From positions 1 through 64,000 of the forward strand of contig CAJUGL010000009.1 of the NCBI GenBank assembly GCA_910586515.1: 64,000 bases of DNA, read 5' to 3'. Made by a program: the position numbers and the translations under genes. This DNA comes from an uncultured Acetatifactor sp. (lineage in GTDB: Bacteria; Bacillota; Clostridia; Lachnospirales; Lachnospiraceae). Shown here piece after piece: positions 53,220-60,719 of the stretch (its first letter is position 1; every line of letters begins with the position of its first letter). The notes beneath the pieces were generated by a model. It did not search any database. It was not told the origin of the DNA and was given only the letters and a program-made list of their open reading frames with translations.

Positions 53220-54107
53220 TTAAAGCTCCAGTCCGTCAAAAAAATCCGTTTCCGTCCTCTGCTCCCCCATGTATTTCAGGAAAAAGGCCTTCATTTCAGG
53301 GCTGTTCTCCCCGATGTCCCCAAGGATTCCAGGGAAATTGTCCTGACTGATGCATCCAAGCTCCGCAAACAGGCTGTAATATTCCCGGTGGCTGCCATGC
53401 TCCTCCCGGACCACCTGCCAGGCCTCCTCCCCGGCCTGCCCCTTGGTCAGACTTCTCAGGTACTGTTCCAGTTCTGCCCTCAGGGAGGAATCCAGGCCAT
53501 GGGAATGAAGGAGCCGCAGGAATGCCAGCCGCACCTTGACTTTTCTTCTGGCATTGGTGAATTCCTCCAGATCCGTGCCGATGTAGTCCTCCTCACCGTA
53601 AACGGACTGGCTGATATACCCTTCCGCGTCCGAAGCCCGCAGGATGGAAAGCAGCCGGATATCCCACTGCTCCATCCATTCCCCGCTGCCTGCCCCGCAC
53701 AGGTTCAGCAGATAATAAGCATCCATCATGGTCACGGCTGCTGCCAGAAGTTCCGCGCAGAAAGCAGCTTTTCCCCTTACCGCGATTCTCCCAAGGCTGC
53801 TGCAGTCTTTAAAAGCCGCTCTCCCAAAGCGCACCTGCCGCCCGGGAAAGGAAACCTCCCGCAGGCTGTCACAGTGGGCAAAGGCCCAGTCCCCCACCTC
53901 CTCCACAGAATCGGGCATCACAATGGTACAAAGGCTTTTCCGGCTCAAAAACGCTTTCCTGTCAACAGCGGCCACAGCGCATCCCTCTATCTGTGCGGGC
54001 AGCGCAAGATTTGCCGCAAATCCCTGAAAACCTGTGATGACGGCCCTGTCCTTCTCTATCCGATAACGGATGGTTCCGTTTTCCATATCCAATCGTTTTT
54101 CTGTCAT
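53220..54107 (-). CDS. Leucine-rich-repeat (BspA-like) protein of the MoxR operon
   Basis: 295 residues without a signal peptide, so cytosolic. The first 110 residues hold four or so BspA-type LRR units (ADWAFAHCDSLREV-like: VGDWAFAHCDSLREVSFPGR, GRAAFKDCSSLGRIAV). The rest (about 115-295) is helical with repeat-like spacing (RLAFLRLLHSHGLDSSLRAE). It follows the MoxR ATPase by about 19 bases and is probably an adaptor of that ATPase-VWA complex; substrate unknown. Confidence 0.8.
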   Translation of the reverse strand: MTEKRLDMENGTIRYRIEKDRAVITGFQGFAANLALPAQIEGCAVAAVDRKAFLSRKSLCTIVMPDSVEEVGDWAFAHCDSLREVSFPGRQVRFGRAAFKDCSSLGRIAVRGKAAFCAELLAAAVTMMDAYYLLNLCGAGSGEWMEQWDIRLLSILRASDAEGYISQSVYGEEDYIGTDLEEFTNARRKVKVRLAFLRLLHSHGLDSSLRAELEQYLRSLTKGQAGEEAWQVVREEHGSHREYYSLFAELGCISQDNFPGILGDIGENSPEMKAFFLKYMGEQRTETDFFDGLEL

Positions 54108-54126
54108 ATTTCCACCGTTCTACAGT

Positions 54127-55641
54127 CTATAAATCCAACTCCGCAATTCGTTCCCGCAGACTGTCCCTGCGCCTGGCAAGCATCATATCCTCGCTGAGGC
54201 GGGCGTAATCCGGGCTTCCGAAAGCAGCGATAAAGCGGGCACTGGCGCTGTTGCCGGTAAGCTCCGTCAGCAGTATCAGCATCTCATTTCCCTCACCGAA
54301 CGCCTCCTCCACAAAGGAAAAAAGCGCATGGAGCCTGGCCTGGATTCTCCGGGTCTCCTCTTTTGTCCCTGCGGTTTTTTCAGAAAAGCATTCCTTCAGA
54401 AAGTCATAGGATGCCTGACTCCCCTCAATGCCCCGGGTCCGCAGTTCCCTGTGCCCGTCCTGCAGAAACCCAAGGATATTTCTGTGCTTCCTTCTGTCCT
54501 CTTCAGACAGGGAGTTGGCGCTTTGCAGGCTGTCCAACAGCTTCCTTCTTCCCCGGGCCAAATCCTCCAGACGGGCCAGAAACTGCGCCCCGCTGCATCC
54601 TTCCTGGGGCAGGCAGGCCATGCCTTTCAGCACATTTCTCAATTCTGTCAGAAATGCGGCCTGCTCCACCGCTTCCTTCATCTGTCCCTGCACTGCGTCC
54701 AACAGCATCCCCAACAGAGACAGCCGCTCGTCAAAGGCAGCCGCCCCGGCCCTGGCCGCAGCTTCCTTGAAACGGCCTTCCAAAATGTCCGTGATATTGT
54801 AGTCGTTTTTATATCTCTGATACAGCTCATAATAGGCGCTGAAATCCTCCGCCACTCTTTCATTCCGCAGGTACTGGGCCGCCAGCGCTCCGTCCACAGG
54901 CAGCCCCTCCTCTTCATGGAGCGCCAGAATCTCCGACAAATCCTCCCAACCCCTGGCAGTCACAAAGCTTCTCCCCCGGGCGGTGGTCTCAATGCGGAAG
55001 AAATGTTCTTTCTTCAAGTCCAGATAGCTGATAACGGCATGATGAATCCGCTTCTCTGAGGCATACATTTTCCAGACCCCATAGTCAGGCTCCACCTCCA
55101 TCACCTTCAGACGGTCAAGGGTAGCCACGTCGAACTCCCGGACAGACCTGTTGTACTCCGGCGGATTTCCAGCGGTTACAATGACCCATCCCCCGGGGAC
55201 CCGATGGCGGCCAAAGGTTTTGTACTGAAGGAACTGCAGTATGGCCGGCGCCAGGGTCTCGGAGACACAGTTGATTTCGTCCAGAAACAGAATGCCCTCC
55301 CGTATGCCGCCGGACTCCATGGTATCGTAGACGGAGGCAATGATTTCGCTCATTGTGTATTCCGACACGCGGCAGGCAGCGCCCCCGTAATTCTTATCGG
55401 CAATAAAGGGAAGCCCCAATGCCGACTGCCTGGTGTGGTGGGTCATGGAATAGGATACCAGGGCAATGCCCATCTCCTGGGCAATCTGCTCCATAATGGC
55501 CGTCTTGCCGATGCCCGGGGCGCCCAGCAGAAAAATGGGCCGCTGACGCACTGTCGGTATCCTGTATTCCCCAAATTCATCTTTTTTCAGGTAAAGTTTT
55601 ACCGTATTTTCGATATGTTCTTTTGCCTGCCTTATGTTCAT
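54127..55641 (-). CDS. MoxR-type AAA+ ATPase
   Basis: 504 residues. Walker A is GAPGIGKT (40-47), Walker B is GILFLDEIN at about 127-135, and sensor 1 is VIVTAGNPPEYN. The C-terminal 250 residues are helical and specific to this subgroup. MoxR ATPases work as chaperone-like machines together with VWA proteins; here the VWA partner is the gene just upstream (25 bases apart) and an LRR gene lies just downstream. The ATG follows the stretch CAGGCAGTCATG-like region with only a moderate ribosome binding site, which suggests coupling. Confidence 0.9.
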   Translation of the reverse strand: MNIRQAKEHIENTVKLYLKKDEFGEYRIPTVRQRPIFLLGAPGIGKTAIMEQIAQEMGIALVSYSMTHHTRQSALGLPFIADKNYGGAACRVSEYTMSEIIASVYDTMESGGIREGILFLDEINCVSETLAPAILQFLQYKTFGRHRVPGGWVIVTAGNPPEYNRSVREFDVATLDRLKVMEVEPDYGVWKMYASEKRIHHAVISYLDLKKEHFFRIETTARGRSFVTARGWEDLSEILALHEEEGLPVDGALAAQYLRNERVAEDFSAYYELYQRYKNDYNITDILEGRFKEAAARAGAAAFDERLSLLGMLLDAVQGQMKEAVEQAAFLTELRNVLKGMACLPQEGCSGAQFLARLEDLARGRRKLLDSLQSANSLSEEDRRKHRNILGFLQDGHRELRTRGIEGSQASYDFLKECFSEKTAGTKEETRRIQARLHALFSFVEEAFGEGNEMLILLTELTGNSASARFIAAFGSPDYARLSEDMMLARRRDSLRERIAELDL

Positions 55642-55665
55642 GACTGTCTCCGTTTCTCTCCTGAC

Positions 55666-57006
55666 TTACTGCCCCACCACTGCCTTTATGCTCCAGGGCG
55701 GCACAGGGGCGCGGTTTTCGTCCTCCTCCAGAAAGGCGAAAACCGTCTGGTAATCCGGCGCCCTCTCCGGATAAATACCATAGCCGTCCGTAAAATAAAT
55801 CAATCCCTTCAGATTCTCAAATTCTCCTCTTTCCCGCAGTTTTTCCACATACTGAAACACCGGCCGGAAGTCCGTGGCGCCGAATCCCGTCAGCTTCCCC
55901 TCCCGCAGAAATGTCTCCAAATCCTCCCGGCAGGTAAGCTTCCTGTCATCCTGCACACGGTTGTCGCACTGCAGAATGTGTACATTTATCCTGGTGAAAA
56001 AATTCTCAAAACCGTTGAGAATGGTATAGGTCTTCCTGAGGAATGCCTTTACAGCTTCCCCGTCGCAGGAGGCAGATGTGTCGATGGCTATGACGAACTC
56101 CCTGACCTTCCTGCTCTCCCGGTACTCCAACGGCTCGATCAGGGGCAGATTCCCGTAATGCTCCAGGCCGTAGGTATAGTAAATATAATCGAACTCCTCC
56201 CGGCTCACCGTCAGTTCCTCCCCCAGTACCGCAAATCTCCGCAGAATCTCGCCGTAATCATACCGCTCCCTGTCAGCCTCCTCCAGATTCTTCTCCAGGC
56301 TTCTTGTGCCTGCCTTTCCCCTGGCGAAGGACTGCAGTTCCGTCTTCATCTGCCTGCCCAGTTTCCTCCACTGCTCCGCCCCGGACGCCGAAGGCTGTCC
56401 CCTTTTCCAGAGCCTGTGGCTGTCCCGGAAGGAAAACATGCGCAGCTCCCGCATTTCCTCCGGGGAAGGGGGATTTTTCTGAAAATACCGATAGAGCTTC
56501 TCCGCAGTCAATGCCCCCGCCTGCTCCTTGAGAGCACGGAATCTCCTGGCGGCAGCCCCGTCCGCAGCCAGGGCAGTTCCGCCCAGGCCCAGTTCCAGAA
56601 TCACGTCCTCCACTGCCAGGTCCGCAGCCAGATCCCAGATATCTGCATCCAGTTTATCGTACTGAAATTGATGGGAAAACACGCAGTGCAGCAGCAGGTG
56701 GAGATAGGTCCTGGCCACAAGGCCCGGCTCCCTGCCGTAGCACGCCAACACGGATACAGGGTCATACAGACAGAAATGCCCGTCCCAGGCAAGACCCGGG
56801 GCTTCCGGAAACGGCATGCCTTCTTTCTCTTCAGGCTGCGCGCTTTCCCTCCGTTCCCACACCGGAAGCGCAGCCAGCACAGGAGCGAAAAATCTCAAAT
56901 GCATCAGAATATCGTCCCTGGCCAGACCCATGACCTCCCCGGCCAGGGCGGAAATCGTCTCCCTGCGGGAATCCTGCGCCCTGTTCCTTCCGCTCTCTTC
57001 TGCCAT
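55666..57006 (-). CDS. VWA protein with DUF2201-like N-terminal metallopeptidase-like region
   Basis: 446 residues. The N-terminal half resembles the DUF2201 putative metallopeptidase domain: YLHLLLHCVFSHQF followed by DIWDLAADLAVEDVILELG. The usual HExxH is HLLLH here (H103, H107, then H112), so the zinc-type His remain while the Glu is Leu. The C-terminal VWA domain has an intact MIDAS, D309-x-S311-x-S313 (FVIAIDTSASCD), FGATDFRPVF and FTDGYG. GGAGG supports the start. It is upstream of the MoxR ATPase. Confidence 0.85.
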   Translation of the reverse strand: MAEESGRNRAQDSRRETISALAGEVMGLARDDILMHLRFFAPVLAALPVWERRESAQPEEKEGMPFPEAPGLAWDGHFCLYDPVSVLACYGREPGLVARTYLHLLLHCVFSHQFQYDKLDADIWDLAADLAVEDVILELGLGGTALAADGAAARRFRALKEQAGALTAEKLYRYFQKNPPSPEEMRELRMFSFRDSHRLWKRGQPSASGAEQWRKLGRQMKTELQSFARGKAGTRSLEKNLEEADRERYDYGEILRRFAVLGEELTVSREEFDYIYYTYGLEHYGNLPLIEPLEYRESRKVREFVIAIDTSASCDGEAVKAFLRKTYTILNGFENFFTRINVHILQCDNRVQDDRKLTCREDLETFLREGKLTGFGATDFRPVFQYVEKLRERGEFENLKGLIYFTDGYGIYPERAPDYQTVFAFLEEDENRAPVPPWSIKAVVGQ

Positions 57007-57095
57007 CTCTCCGCCTCCGCTTTCCCATATCTGCCATTTGCCGTGTCATTTTGTCCATAGATTCGATATAATCCCGAAAAATCAGGAAATCCATC

Positions 57096-57722
57096 CTACA
57101 GACAAATCCCCGGATAATCCCTGTAATTTTTGAAAAATTCCAAAAACCCGTCCTCCACCGCTACCCGGTCTATCTGTTCTTCCGTCAGGTCATAAAAATA
57201 TTTTCCGGTTTTTATATCCACGGAAAGGCTGTCCAGTGGAAATCCTTTGTGCCGAATCCCGGAATGGGGCACTGGGGTAAGCAAAAAGAATTCACTGGCC
57301 AGACTGTCATCCATGGATTCATAGATATGCTCCGCATCCACAACCAGGCAGACGGCATTCCGGTATCTCGCCTTCAGATTTCCGTATTTTTCTGCCATGG
57401 AGCTGTAGTACTCCAACATTTCCCCGTCTGTGAGATACCGCCCGTTGACGGTCCGCACATGGACGCCGGGCTGAAGTTCCTCCGGCAGTCCCTCAAAGTA
57501 CAGGCCGGAATCGCAGGAAAATACCGGAATGCCATAAAACAGATGATAAGCCAGCGCTTTCTTCCTGGCATTCTCCAGAGGCGTACAGCCGTCTTCCGGC
57601 ACATCCGGCGCTTCCCTTTCCATATCCTCAAGCCCCAGAATCTCAACCTGCAAACCACCCAGTCTGCGCCTCATGGATTCCAGTTTTGCAGGATTGCCCG
57701 TTCCGTACAGCAGTTTTTTCAT
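57096..57722 (-). CDS. HAM1/RdgB-like non-canonical purine NTP pyrophosphatase
   Basis: About 208 residues. LLYGTGNPAKLESMRRRL matches the nucleotide-binding start (usual T/S-x-N-x-x-K), and FSCDSGLYFEGLPEELQPGV the D-S-G-L motif with the catalytic Asp; HKGFPLDSLSVDIKTG replaces the usual SHR loop, so it is a divergent member. It would hydrolyse ITP/XTP or a related nucleotide. The ATG at 57722 follows AGAAGGGGG; twenty open codons upstream are not supported. First gene of the VWA-MoxR-LRR run, 89 bases from the VWA start. Confidence 0.78.
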   Translation of the reverse strand: MKKLLYGTGNPAKLESMRRRLGGLQVEILGLEDMEREAPDVPEDGCTPLENARKKALAYHLFYGIPVFSCDSGLYFEGLPEELQPGVHVRTVNGRYLTDGEMLEYYSSMAEKYGNLKARYRNAVCLVVDAEHIYESMDDSLASEFFLLTPVPHSGIRHKGFPLDSLSVDIKTGKYFYDLTEEQIDRVAVEDGFLEFFKNYRDYPGICL

Positions 57723-58015
57723 TGATTGCCCCCTTCTTTCGTCTCCACGCCGAACAGATACACCGTACAGCCCTGTCCGCAATGCGCCGGAAACCGAAAT
57801 GATATCCCGTTGTATATGAACGAGTATACCATAATTTATGAGATATTTGTTTATCTTTTTGGGATTCCTCCTATATTTTTTAATCCCCGCATGGCATTCC
57901 CTGTCGTCTCATGCAGATAAAGTTTCGAAAACAGAATGGCTATGTGTCCGGCTTTGTGGTAAGATAAGGAGGAAACAGCCCCCAGACAGAGCGAAAACAG
58001 ACAAGGAGAACTTAC

Positions 58016-58660
58016 ATGGAACAGCAAAAATTGCAGTTGGATAATCACGATAGCAGGATAAAATATTATGAACTGTTGCTTGAGCGGGATCTGGATAATA
58101 TCCCTTCTCTTCCCCTTCCTGATGGCTATCGATTTGTCTTTTATAAAGACGGCGACAGGGATGACTGGATTGCCGTCGAGAAGTCCGCAAAAGAATTTTC
58201 CTCTTATGAACAGGGACTGGAAGCTTGGAACAGATTTTACGGAGGCCGGGAAAACACCCTTTTTAACCGTATGGTTTTCATTGAAAATGCAAACAGAGAA
58301 AAGGTTGCCACTGCAACGGCGTATTATGATATCACCGGACGGGACAGTTCCGGTTCCGCCTGGCTGCACTGGGTAGCGGTTCGCAGGGATTATCAGGGAA
58401 GGGGACTGGCAAAGCCCCTGATTTCCCATGTACTGGGAATCATGCGGGAATTCGGCTATACCCATGCCAAAATCCCCACCCAAACCACCACCTGGGTAGC
58501 CTGTAAGGTTTACCTGGACTTCGGTTTCCTTCCCCTGCCCCAAAATGCCGTCAACAGCCGGGAGGGATGGCGGATTATGAAAGCCCTTACCAATCATCCT
58601 GCCCTGATCGGTTTTGACGCCGCTGCCGTTGACGAAATGGTAAAGGATGCAGCAGGCTGA
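58016..58660 (+). CDS. GNAT family N-acetyltransferase
   Basis: 214 residues. The acetyl-CoA site is WLHWVAVRRDYQGRGLAKPL (RDYQGRGLA loop) in the second half; the N-terminal 90 residues (LDNHDSRIKYYELLLERDLD, LPDGYRFVFYKDGDRDDWIA) form a conserved substrate part. The substrate is unknown. AAGGAG eight bases before the ATG supports the start, and an extended -10 (TGGTAAGAT) near 57954 is a likely promoter. Confidence 0.85.
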   Translation: MEQQKLQLDNHDSRIKYYELLLERDLDNIPSLPLPDGYRFVFYKDGDRDDWIAVEKSAKEFSSYEQGLEAWNRFYGGRENTLFNRMVFIENANREKVATATAYYDITGRDSSGSAWLHWVAVRRDYQGRGLAKPLISHVLGIMREFGYTHAKIPTQTTTWVACKVYLDFGFLPLPQNAVNSREGWRIMKALTNHPALIGFDAAAVDEMVKDAAG

Positions 58661-58817
58661 TTTCATCTCCAAAGTGACTGCGCACCAACTCTAACAGGAA
58701 TTGAATTCCTGCCATTTCCGCTCCAATTTCCTCAAAATCGTTGCGCCCGGACACCTGGACTATGTTATACTGAATCTGCTTCGAAGCAATACATTTCAGG
58801 AGGTGACGGCTAAACCC

Positions 58818-59204
58818 ATGAATCACTATATTCTGATATGGTCAGTCTGTACCTTTGTGGAAAGTCATGTGCGGGAAGAGATTCCCCTGGAGGAGCTGGT
58901 TCGTCAGACCGGATTTTCCCTGGCCCATATCCGGGATGTATTCCGCAAATGCACCGGAAAGCCGCTGAACCGGTATGTGCAGGAGAGAAAAATCGCCAAT
59001 GCCGCCCAGGAACTCCTGGATACGGACAGAACAATCCTTGATATCGCCGTTGCCTACGGCTTTTCCGGCAGGACCGTCTTCTCCCGGGCCTTTCGTCGGT
59101 ATACCGGTTATACACCCTCCCTATTTCGCGCAGAAGCCCCTCTGCTGCCCCGGGTGCGGCTCTGTGCCGGGGTATACGGCGCAGCCCTTCCGGACAGACA
59201 GTAA
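58818..59204 (+). CDS. AraC-type DNA-binding protein, HTH domain only
   Basis: 128 residues that consist of just the two AraC helix-turn-helix motifs: EEIPLEELVRQTGFSLAHIR then FRKCTGKPLNRYVQERKIAN, and TILDIAVAYGFSGRTVFSRA followed by FRRYTGYTPSLFR. There is no ligand-binding domain, as in SoxS/MarA-type members. AGGAGGTGA ten bases upstream fixes the ATG at 58818; the frame is open further upstream without a site. A TGTTATACT extended -10 lies at about 58764-58772. Its last codons and stop (CAG TAA) fall inside repeat element E. Confidence 0.82.
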   Translation: MNHYILIWSVCTFVESHVREEIPLEELVRQTGFSLAHIRDVFRKCTGKPLNRYVQERKIANAAQELLDTDRTILDIAVAYGFSGRTVFSRAFRRYTGYTPSLFRAEAPLLPRVRLCAGVYGAALPDRQ

Positions 59205-59232
59205 CCGTTCAGACAGAATACCGAGCTGTTAC
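59201..59232. mobile_element. Element E: 32-bp miniature repeat providing two stop codons
   Basis: GTAACCGTTCAGACAG (59201-59216) is nearly identical to the left end of element D, and the unit ends GCTGTTAC at 59232. The flanks are GACAGACA (59193-59200) and GACAGATA (59233-59240), 7 of 8 identical. The TAA of the AraC gene and the TGA of the convergent coiled-coil gene are both inside it. Confidence 0.65.
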
Positions 59233-59667
59233 GACAGATAATGCAACCTCTGCGATGATACGAATATTTCGGTTTGTCTCATTCTCAAGCGTCAGCTGAA
59301 GCTCCTTTATGTCCTTCCTCATCAATTCCACTGTTCCTTCAAACTTCTGCTCAAGTTCACATACATTCCACTTTAGTCCTGCCACGTCCCCCTTTATTTC
59401 TACTACTTCCCCCTTTAGCCCTGCCACGTCACCCTTTATTTCTACTACTTCCCCCTTTAGCCCTGCCACATCCTCCTTTACTCCTGCTACATCTCCCTTT
59501 ATTTCTACTACATCTCCCTTTAGTCCTGCTACATCCTCCTTTAGCCCTGCTACATCACTCTTTACCCCTGCTACATCCCCCTTCAGTTCCTTTACGTCCT
59601 TACTTATGGGTTCTACCGTTTTTCCCACAATTTCAGCTATCATTTGCAGATCTTTTTCTTCTAACAT
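59209..59667 (-). CDS. Coiled-coil protein built of near-identical heptads
   Basis: 152 residues. After a short head (MLEEKDLQMIAEIVGKTVEP) comes about 76 residues of heptads such as GDVAGLK, GDVVEIK and EDVAGLK, a nearly perfect parallel coiled-coil pattern; a mixed helical end follows (ELEQKFEGTVELMRKDIKEL). No membrane helix or signal. AGGGGTG supports the ATG at 59667; a longer open frame upstream lacks a site. The last residues TARYSV derive from element E. Function unknown. Confidence 0.75.
   Translation of the reverse strand: MLEEKDLQMIAEIVGKTVEPISKDVKELKGDVAGVKSDVAGLKEDVAGLKGDVVEIKGDVAGVKEDVAGLKGEVVEIKGDVAGLKGEVVEIKGDVAGLKWNVCELEQKFEGTVELMRKDIKELQLTLENETNRNIRIIAEVALSVVTARYSV
59371..59598. 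repeat. 21-bp heptad-coding tandem repeat
   Basis: About eleven consecutive 21-bp units encoding GDVAGLK-type heptads on the minus strand. The third-codon positions agree strongly between units, indicating recent slippage or recombination, not only protein-level selection. Confidence 0.88.
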
Positions 59668-59829
59668 ACCAACACCCCTTTTCATTAAACCATTTTTTAC
59701 CAACATCCCCATGCTTCTTCCACAGTCCATGGTTCTAACCGTCCTGGTGACCTCCAACATTCCGGGCTTTTCCTTCTTTATTGTCACAGGTTCCTTCCCG
59801 CCTCCCCATGAAACAGACATGTCTAAACA

Positions 59830-60051
59830 AAAAGAAACACTGTCTGCCTGAATTCATTCGAAATCCCCTGTCTTTATAATTTTAAGCTGAGTTTTAAATA
59901 TAGATTTCTGATAAAAAAACAGAATATCTGACCTGCGACAGTGGAATCCGAAAAACTGCCACCCTGATTAGAACTTATACTGTGAAATGAGTTTAACATA
60001 CAATCTACTGACATGCAAGACTTTTCTTTGCTCTATATATCATTTTTTTAA
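59830..60051. other. A/T-rich intergenic stretch without a gene
   Basis: No reading frame of note and no RNA consensus recognised. Base composition is clearly more A/T-rich than the neighbouring genes, as expected of decayed or acquired DNA. Confidence 0.5.
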
Positions 60052-60216
60052 CACTTTATCATCAATCAGGCTCACCATATTTCTGTGTCTCTACTCTCTA
60101 AAGCTTATCACCCTTTATTCGTGACAGCCCTGGAAGAACATGGGCAGAATATCTACTCTTACTATTACGGTCTTTCCTTTGAGGAAACACTGCAGCAGCA
60201 TGGGACAAAGCCATAA
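60052..60216 (+). pseudogene. C-terminal gene fragment of unknown family
   Basis: An open stretch of about 54 codons without a proper start, ending at TAA 60214-60216. The peptide IINQAHHISVSLLSKAY, HPLFVTALEEHGQNIYSYYY, GLSFEETLQQHGTKP looks like a natural protein end. A stop lies directly upstream in frame. I cannot assign the family. Confidence 0.4.
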
Positions 60217-60270
60217 ATTATAATAATGCCTTTGAATTACCATAAAAAATCAATAAAATTAATATTCATA

Positions 60271-60299
60271 TTGACATCTAAAATAGATACTGTTAAAAT
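60271..60299 (+). promoter_or_regulatory. Strong sigma-A promoter without an intact gene behind it
   Basis: TTGACA (60271-60276), exactly 17 bp, TAAAAT (60294-60299). It is one of the best promoters in the window, yet it drives only a 32-codon frame followed by a terminator. Confidence 0.8.
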
Positions 60300-60329
60300 G
60301 ACACCAAATAAAGGAAGGATAAGCCCGCC

Positions 60330-60428
60330 ATGAAATTTTCCATTACTTCAATTACCATGAACAGAATGAACCAGCAACAGCAGCTTATTGTCAATACTGA
60401 CAACGGGCTTTTTAGGCTGTGTTCATAA
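60330..60428 (+). pseudogene. 32-codon N-terminal gene fragment
   Basis: ATG at 60330 with AAGGAAGG upstream; the peptide MKFSITSITMNRMNQQQQ, LIVNTDNGLFRLCS ends at TAA. The second half resembles the first beta strands of GH31-type glycosidase N-terminal domains, a weak resemblance. Probably the head of a truncated gene; a genuine small peptide cannot be excluded because promoter, ribosome binding site and terminator are all good. Confidence 0.45.
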
Positions 60429-60458
60429 CAAGTGCCTTATCCTGGTTAATCTGAACCG

Positions 60459-60497
60459 AACGGTCGAAAGCTCAAAACGAGTTTTCGGCCGTTTTTT
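60459..60497 (+). terminator. Rho-independent terminator
   Basis: AACGGTCGAAAGCTC pairs with GAGTTTTCGGCCGTT (one or two G-U pairs) and runs into TTTTT. It ends the transcript from the 60271 promoter, so that unit is only about 190 nt long. Confidence 0.85.
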
Positions 60498-60499
60498 AT

Positions 60500-60600
60500 G
60501 CATACGGGCACCCCGGGGAAATATGTCAGCCAAAGCTGACAGGTACCCGGCGCACGAGCCGCGCAAGTAACGGAGAGGGCGGTTCCTCTGCTCGATTTAC
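60500..60600 (+). repeat. Repeat family F, copy 3
   Basis: GGGCACCCCGGGGAAATATG, GTCAGC...GCTGAC hairpin, then CGGCGCACGAGCCGCGCAAG and TAACGGAGAGGG. It shares the CGGCGCACGRGCCGCRC core and flanking arrangement with copy 2, with greater divergence elsewhere. Confidence 0.5.
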
Positions 60601-60638
60601 AGGTTCATTTGTTCAGGGATTCGGAAAGGAGATATACT

Positions 60639-60701
60639 ATGCCGGAACAGTCAGAGCTTCCCCAACTTGAGAGGGAAGCAGGTGATAACAAAAACAACTA
60701 A
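60639..60701 (+). CDS. 20-codon ORF upstream of the MetRS-like gene
   Basis: ATG at 60639 preceded by an excellent GAAAGGAG site, reading MPEQSELPQLEREAGDNKNN and then TAA, 18 bases before the next ATG. It holds no Met codon besides the start, so a classical Met-attenuation leader is not indicated. It could be a leader peptide that couples translation, or the head of a lost gene. Confidence 0.45.
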   Translation: MPEQSELPQLEREAGDNKNN

Positions 60702-60719
60702 CAGAAAGGAAAGACGAAT

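Noticed and set aside
58701..58817. Longer AraC-family protein starting at 58701
   Set aside because: The extra residues match no AraC domain, and AGGAGGTGA correctly precedes the ATG at 58818.
60428..60719. T-box leader upstream of the MetRS-like gene
   Set aside because: No AGGGTGGNACCGCG-type T-box sequence or specifier stem was found; only a terminator, repeat F3 and the short ORF.
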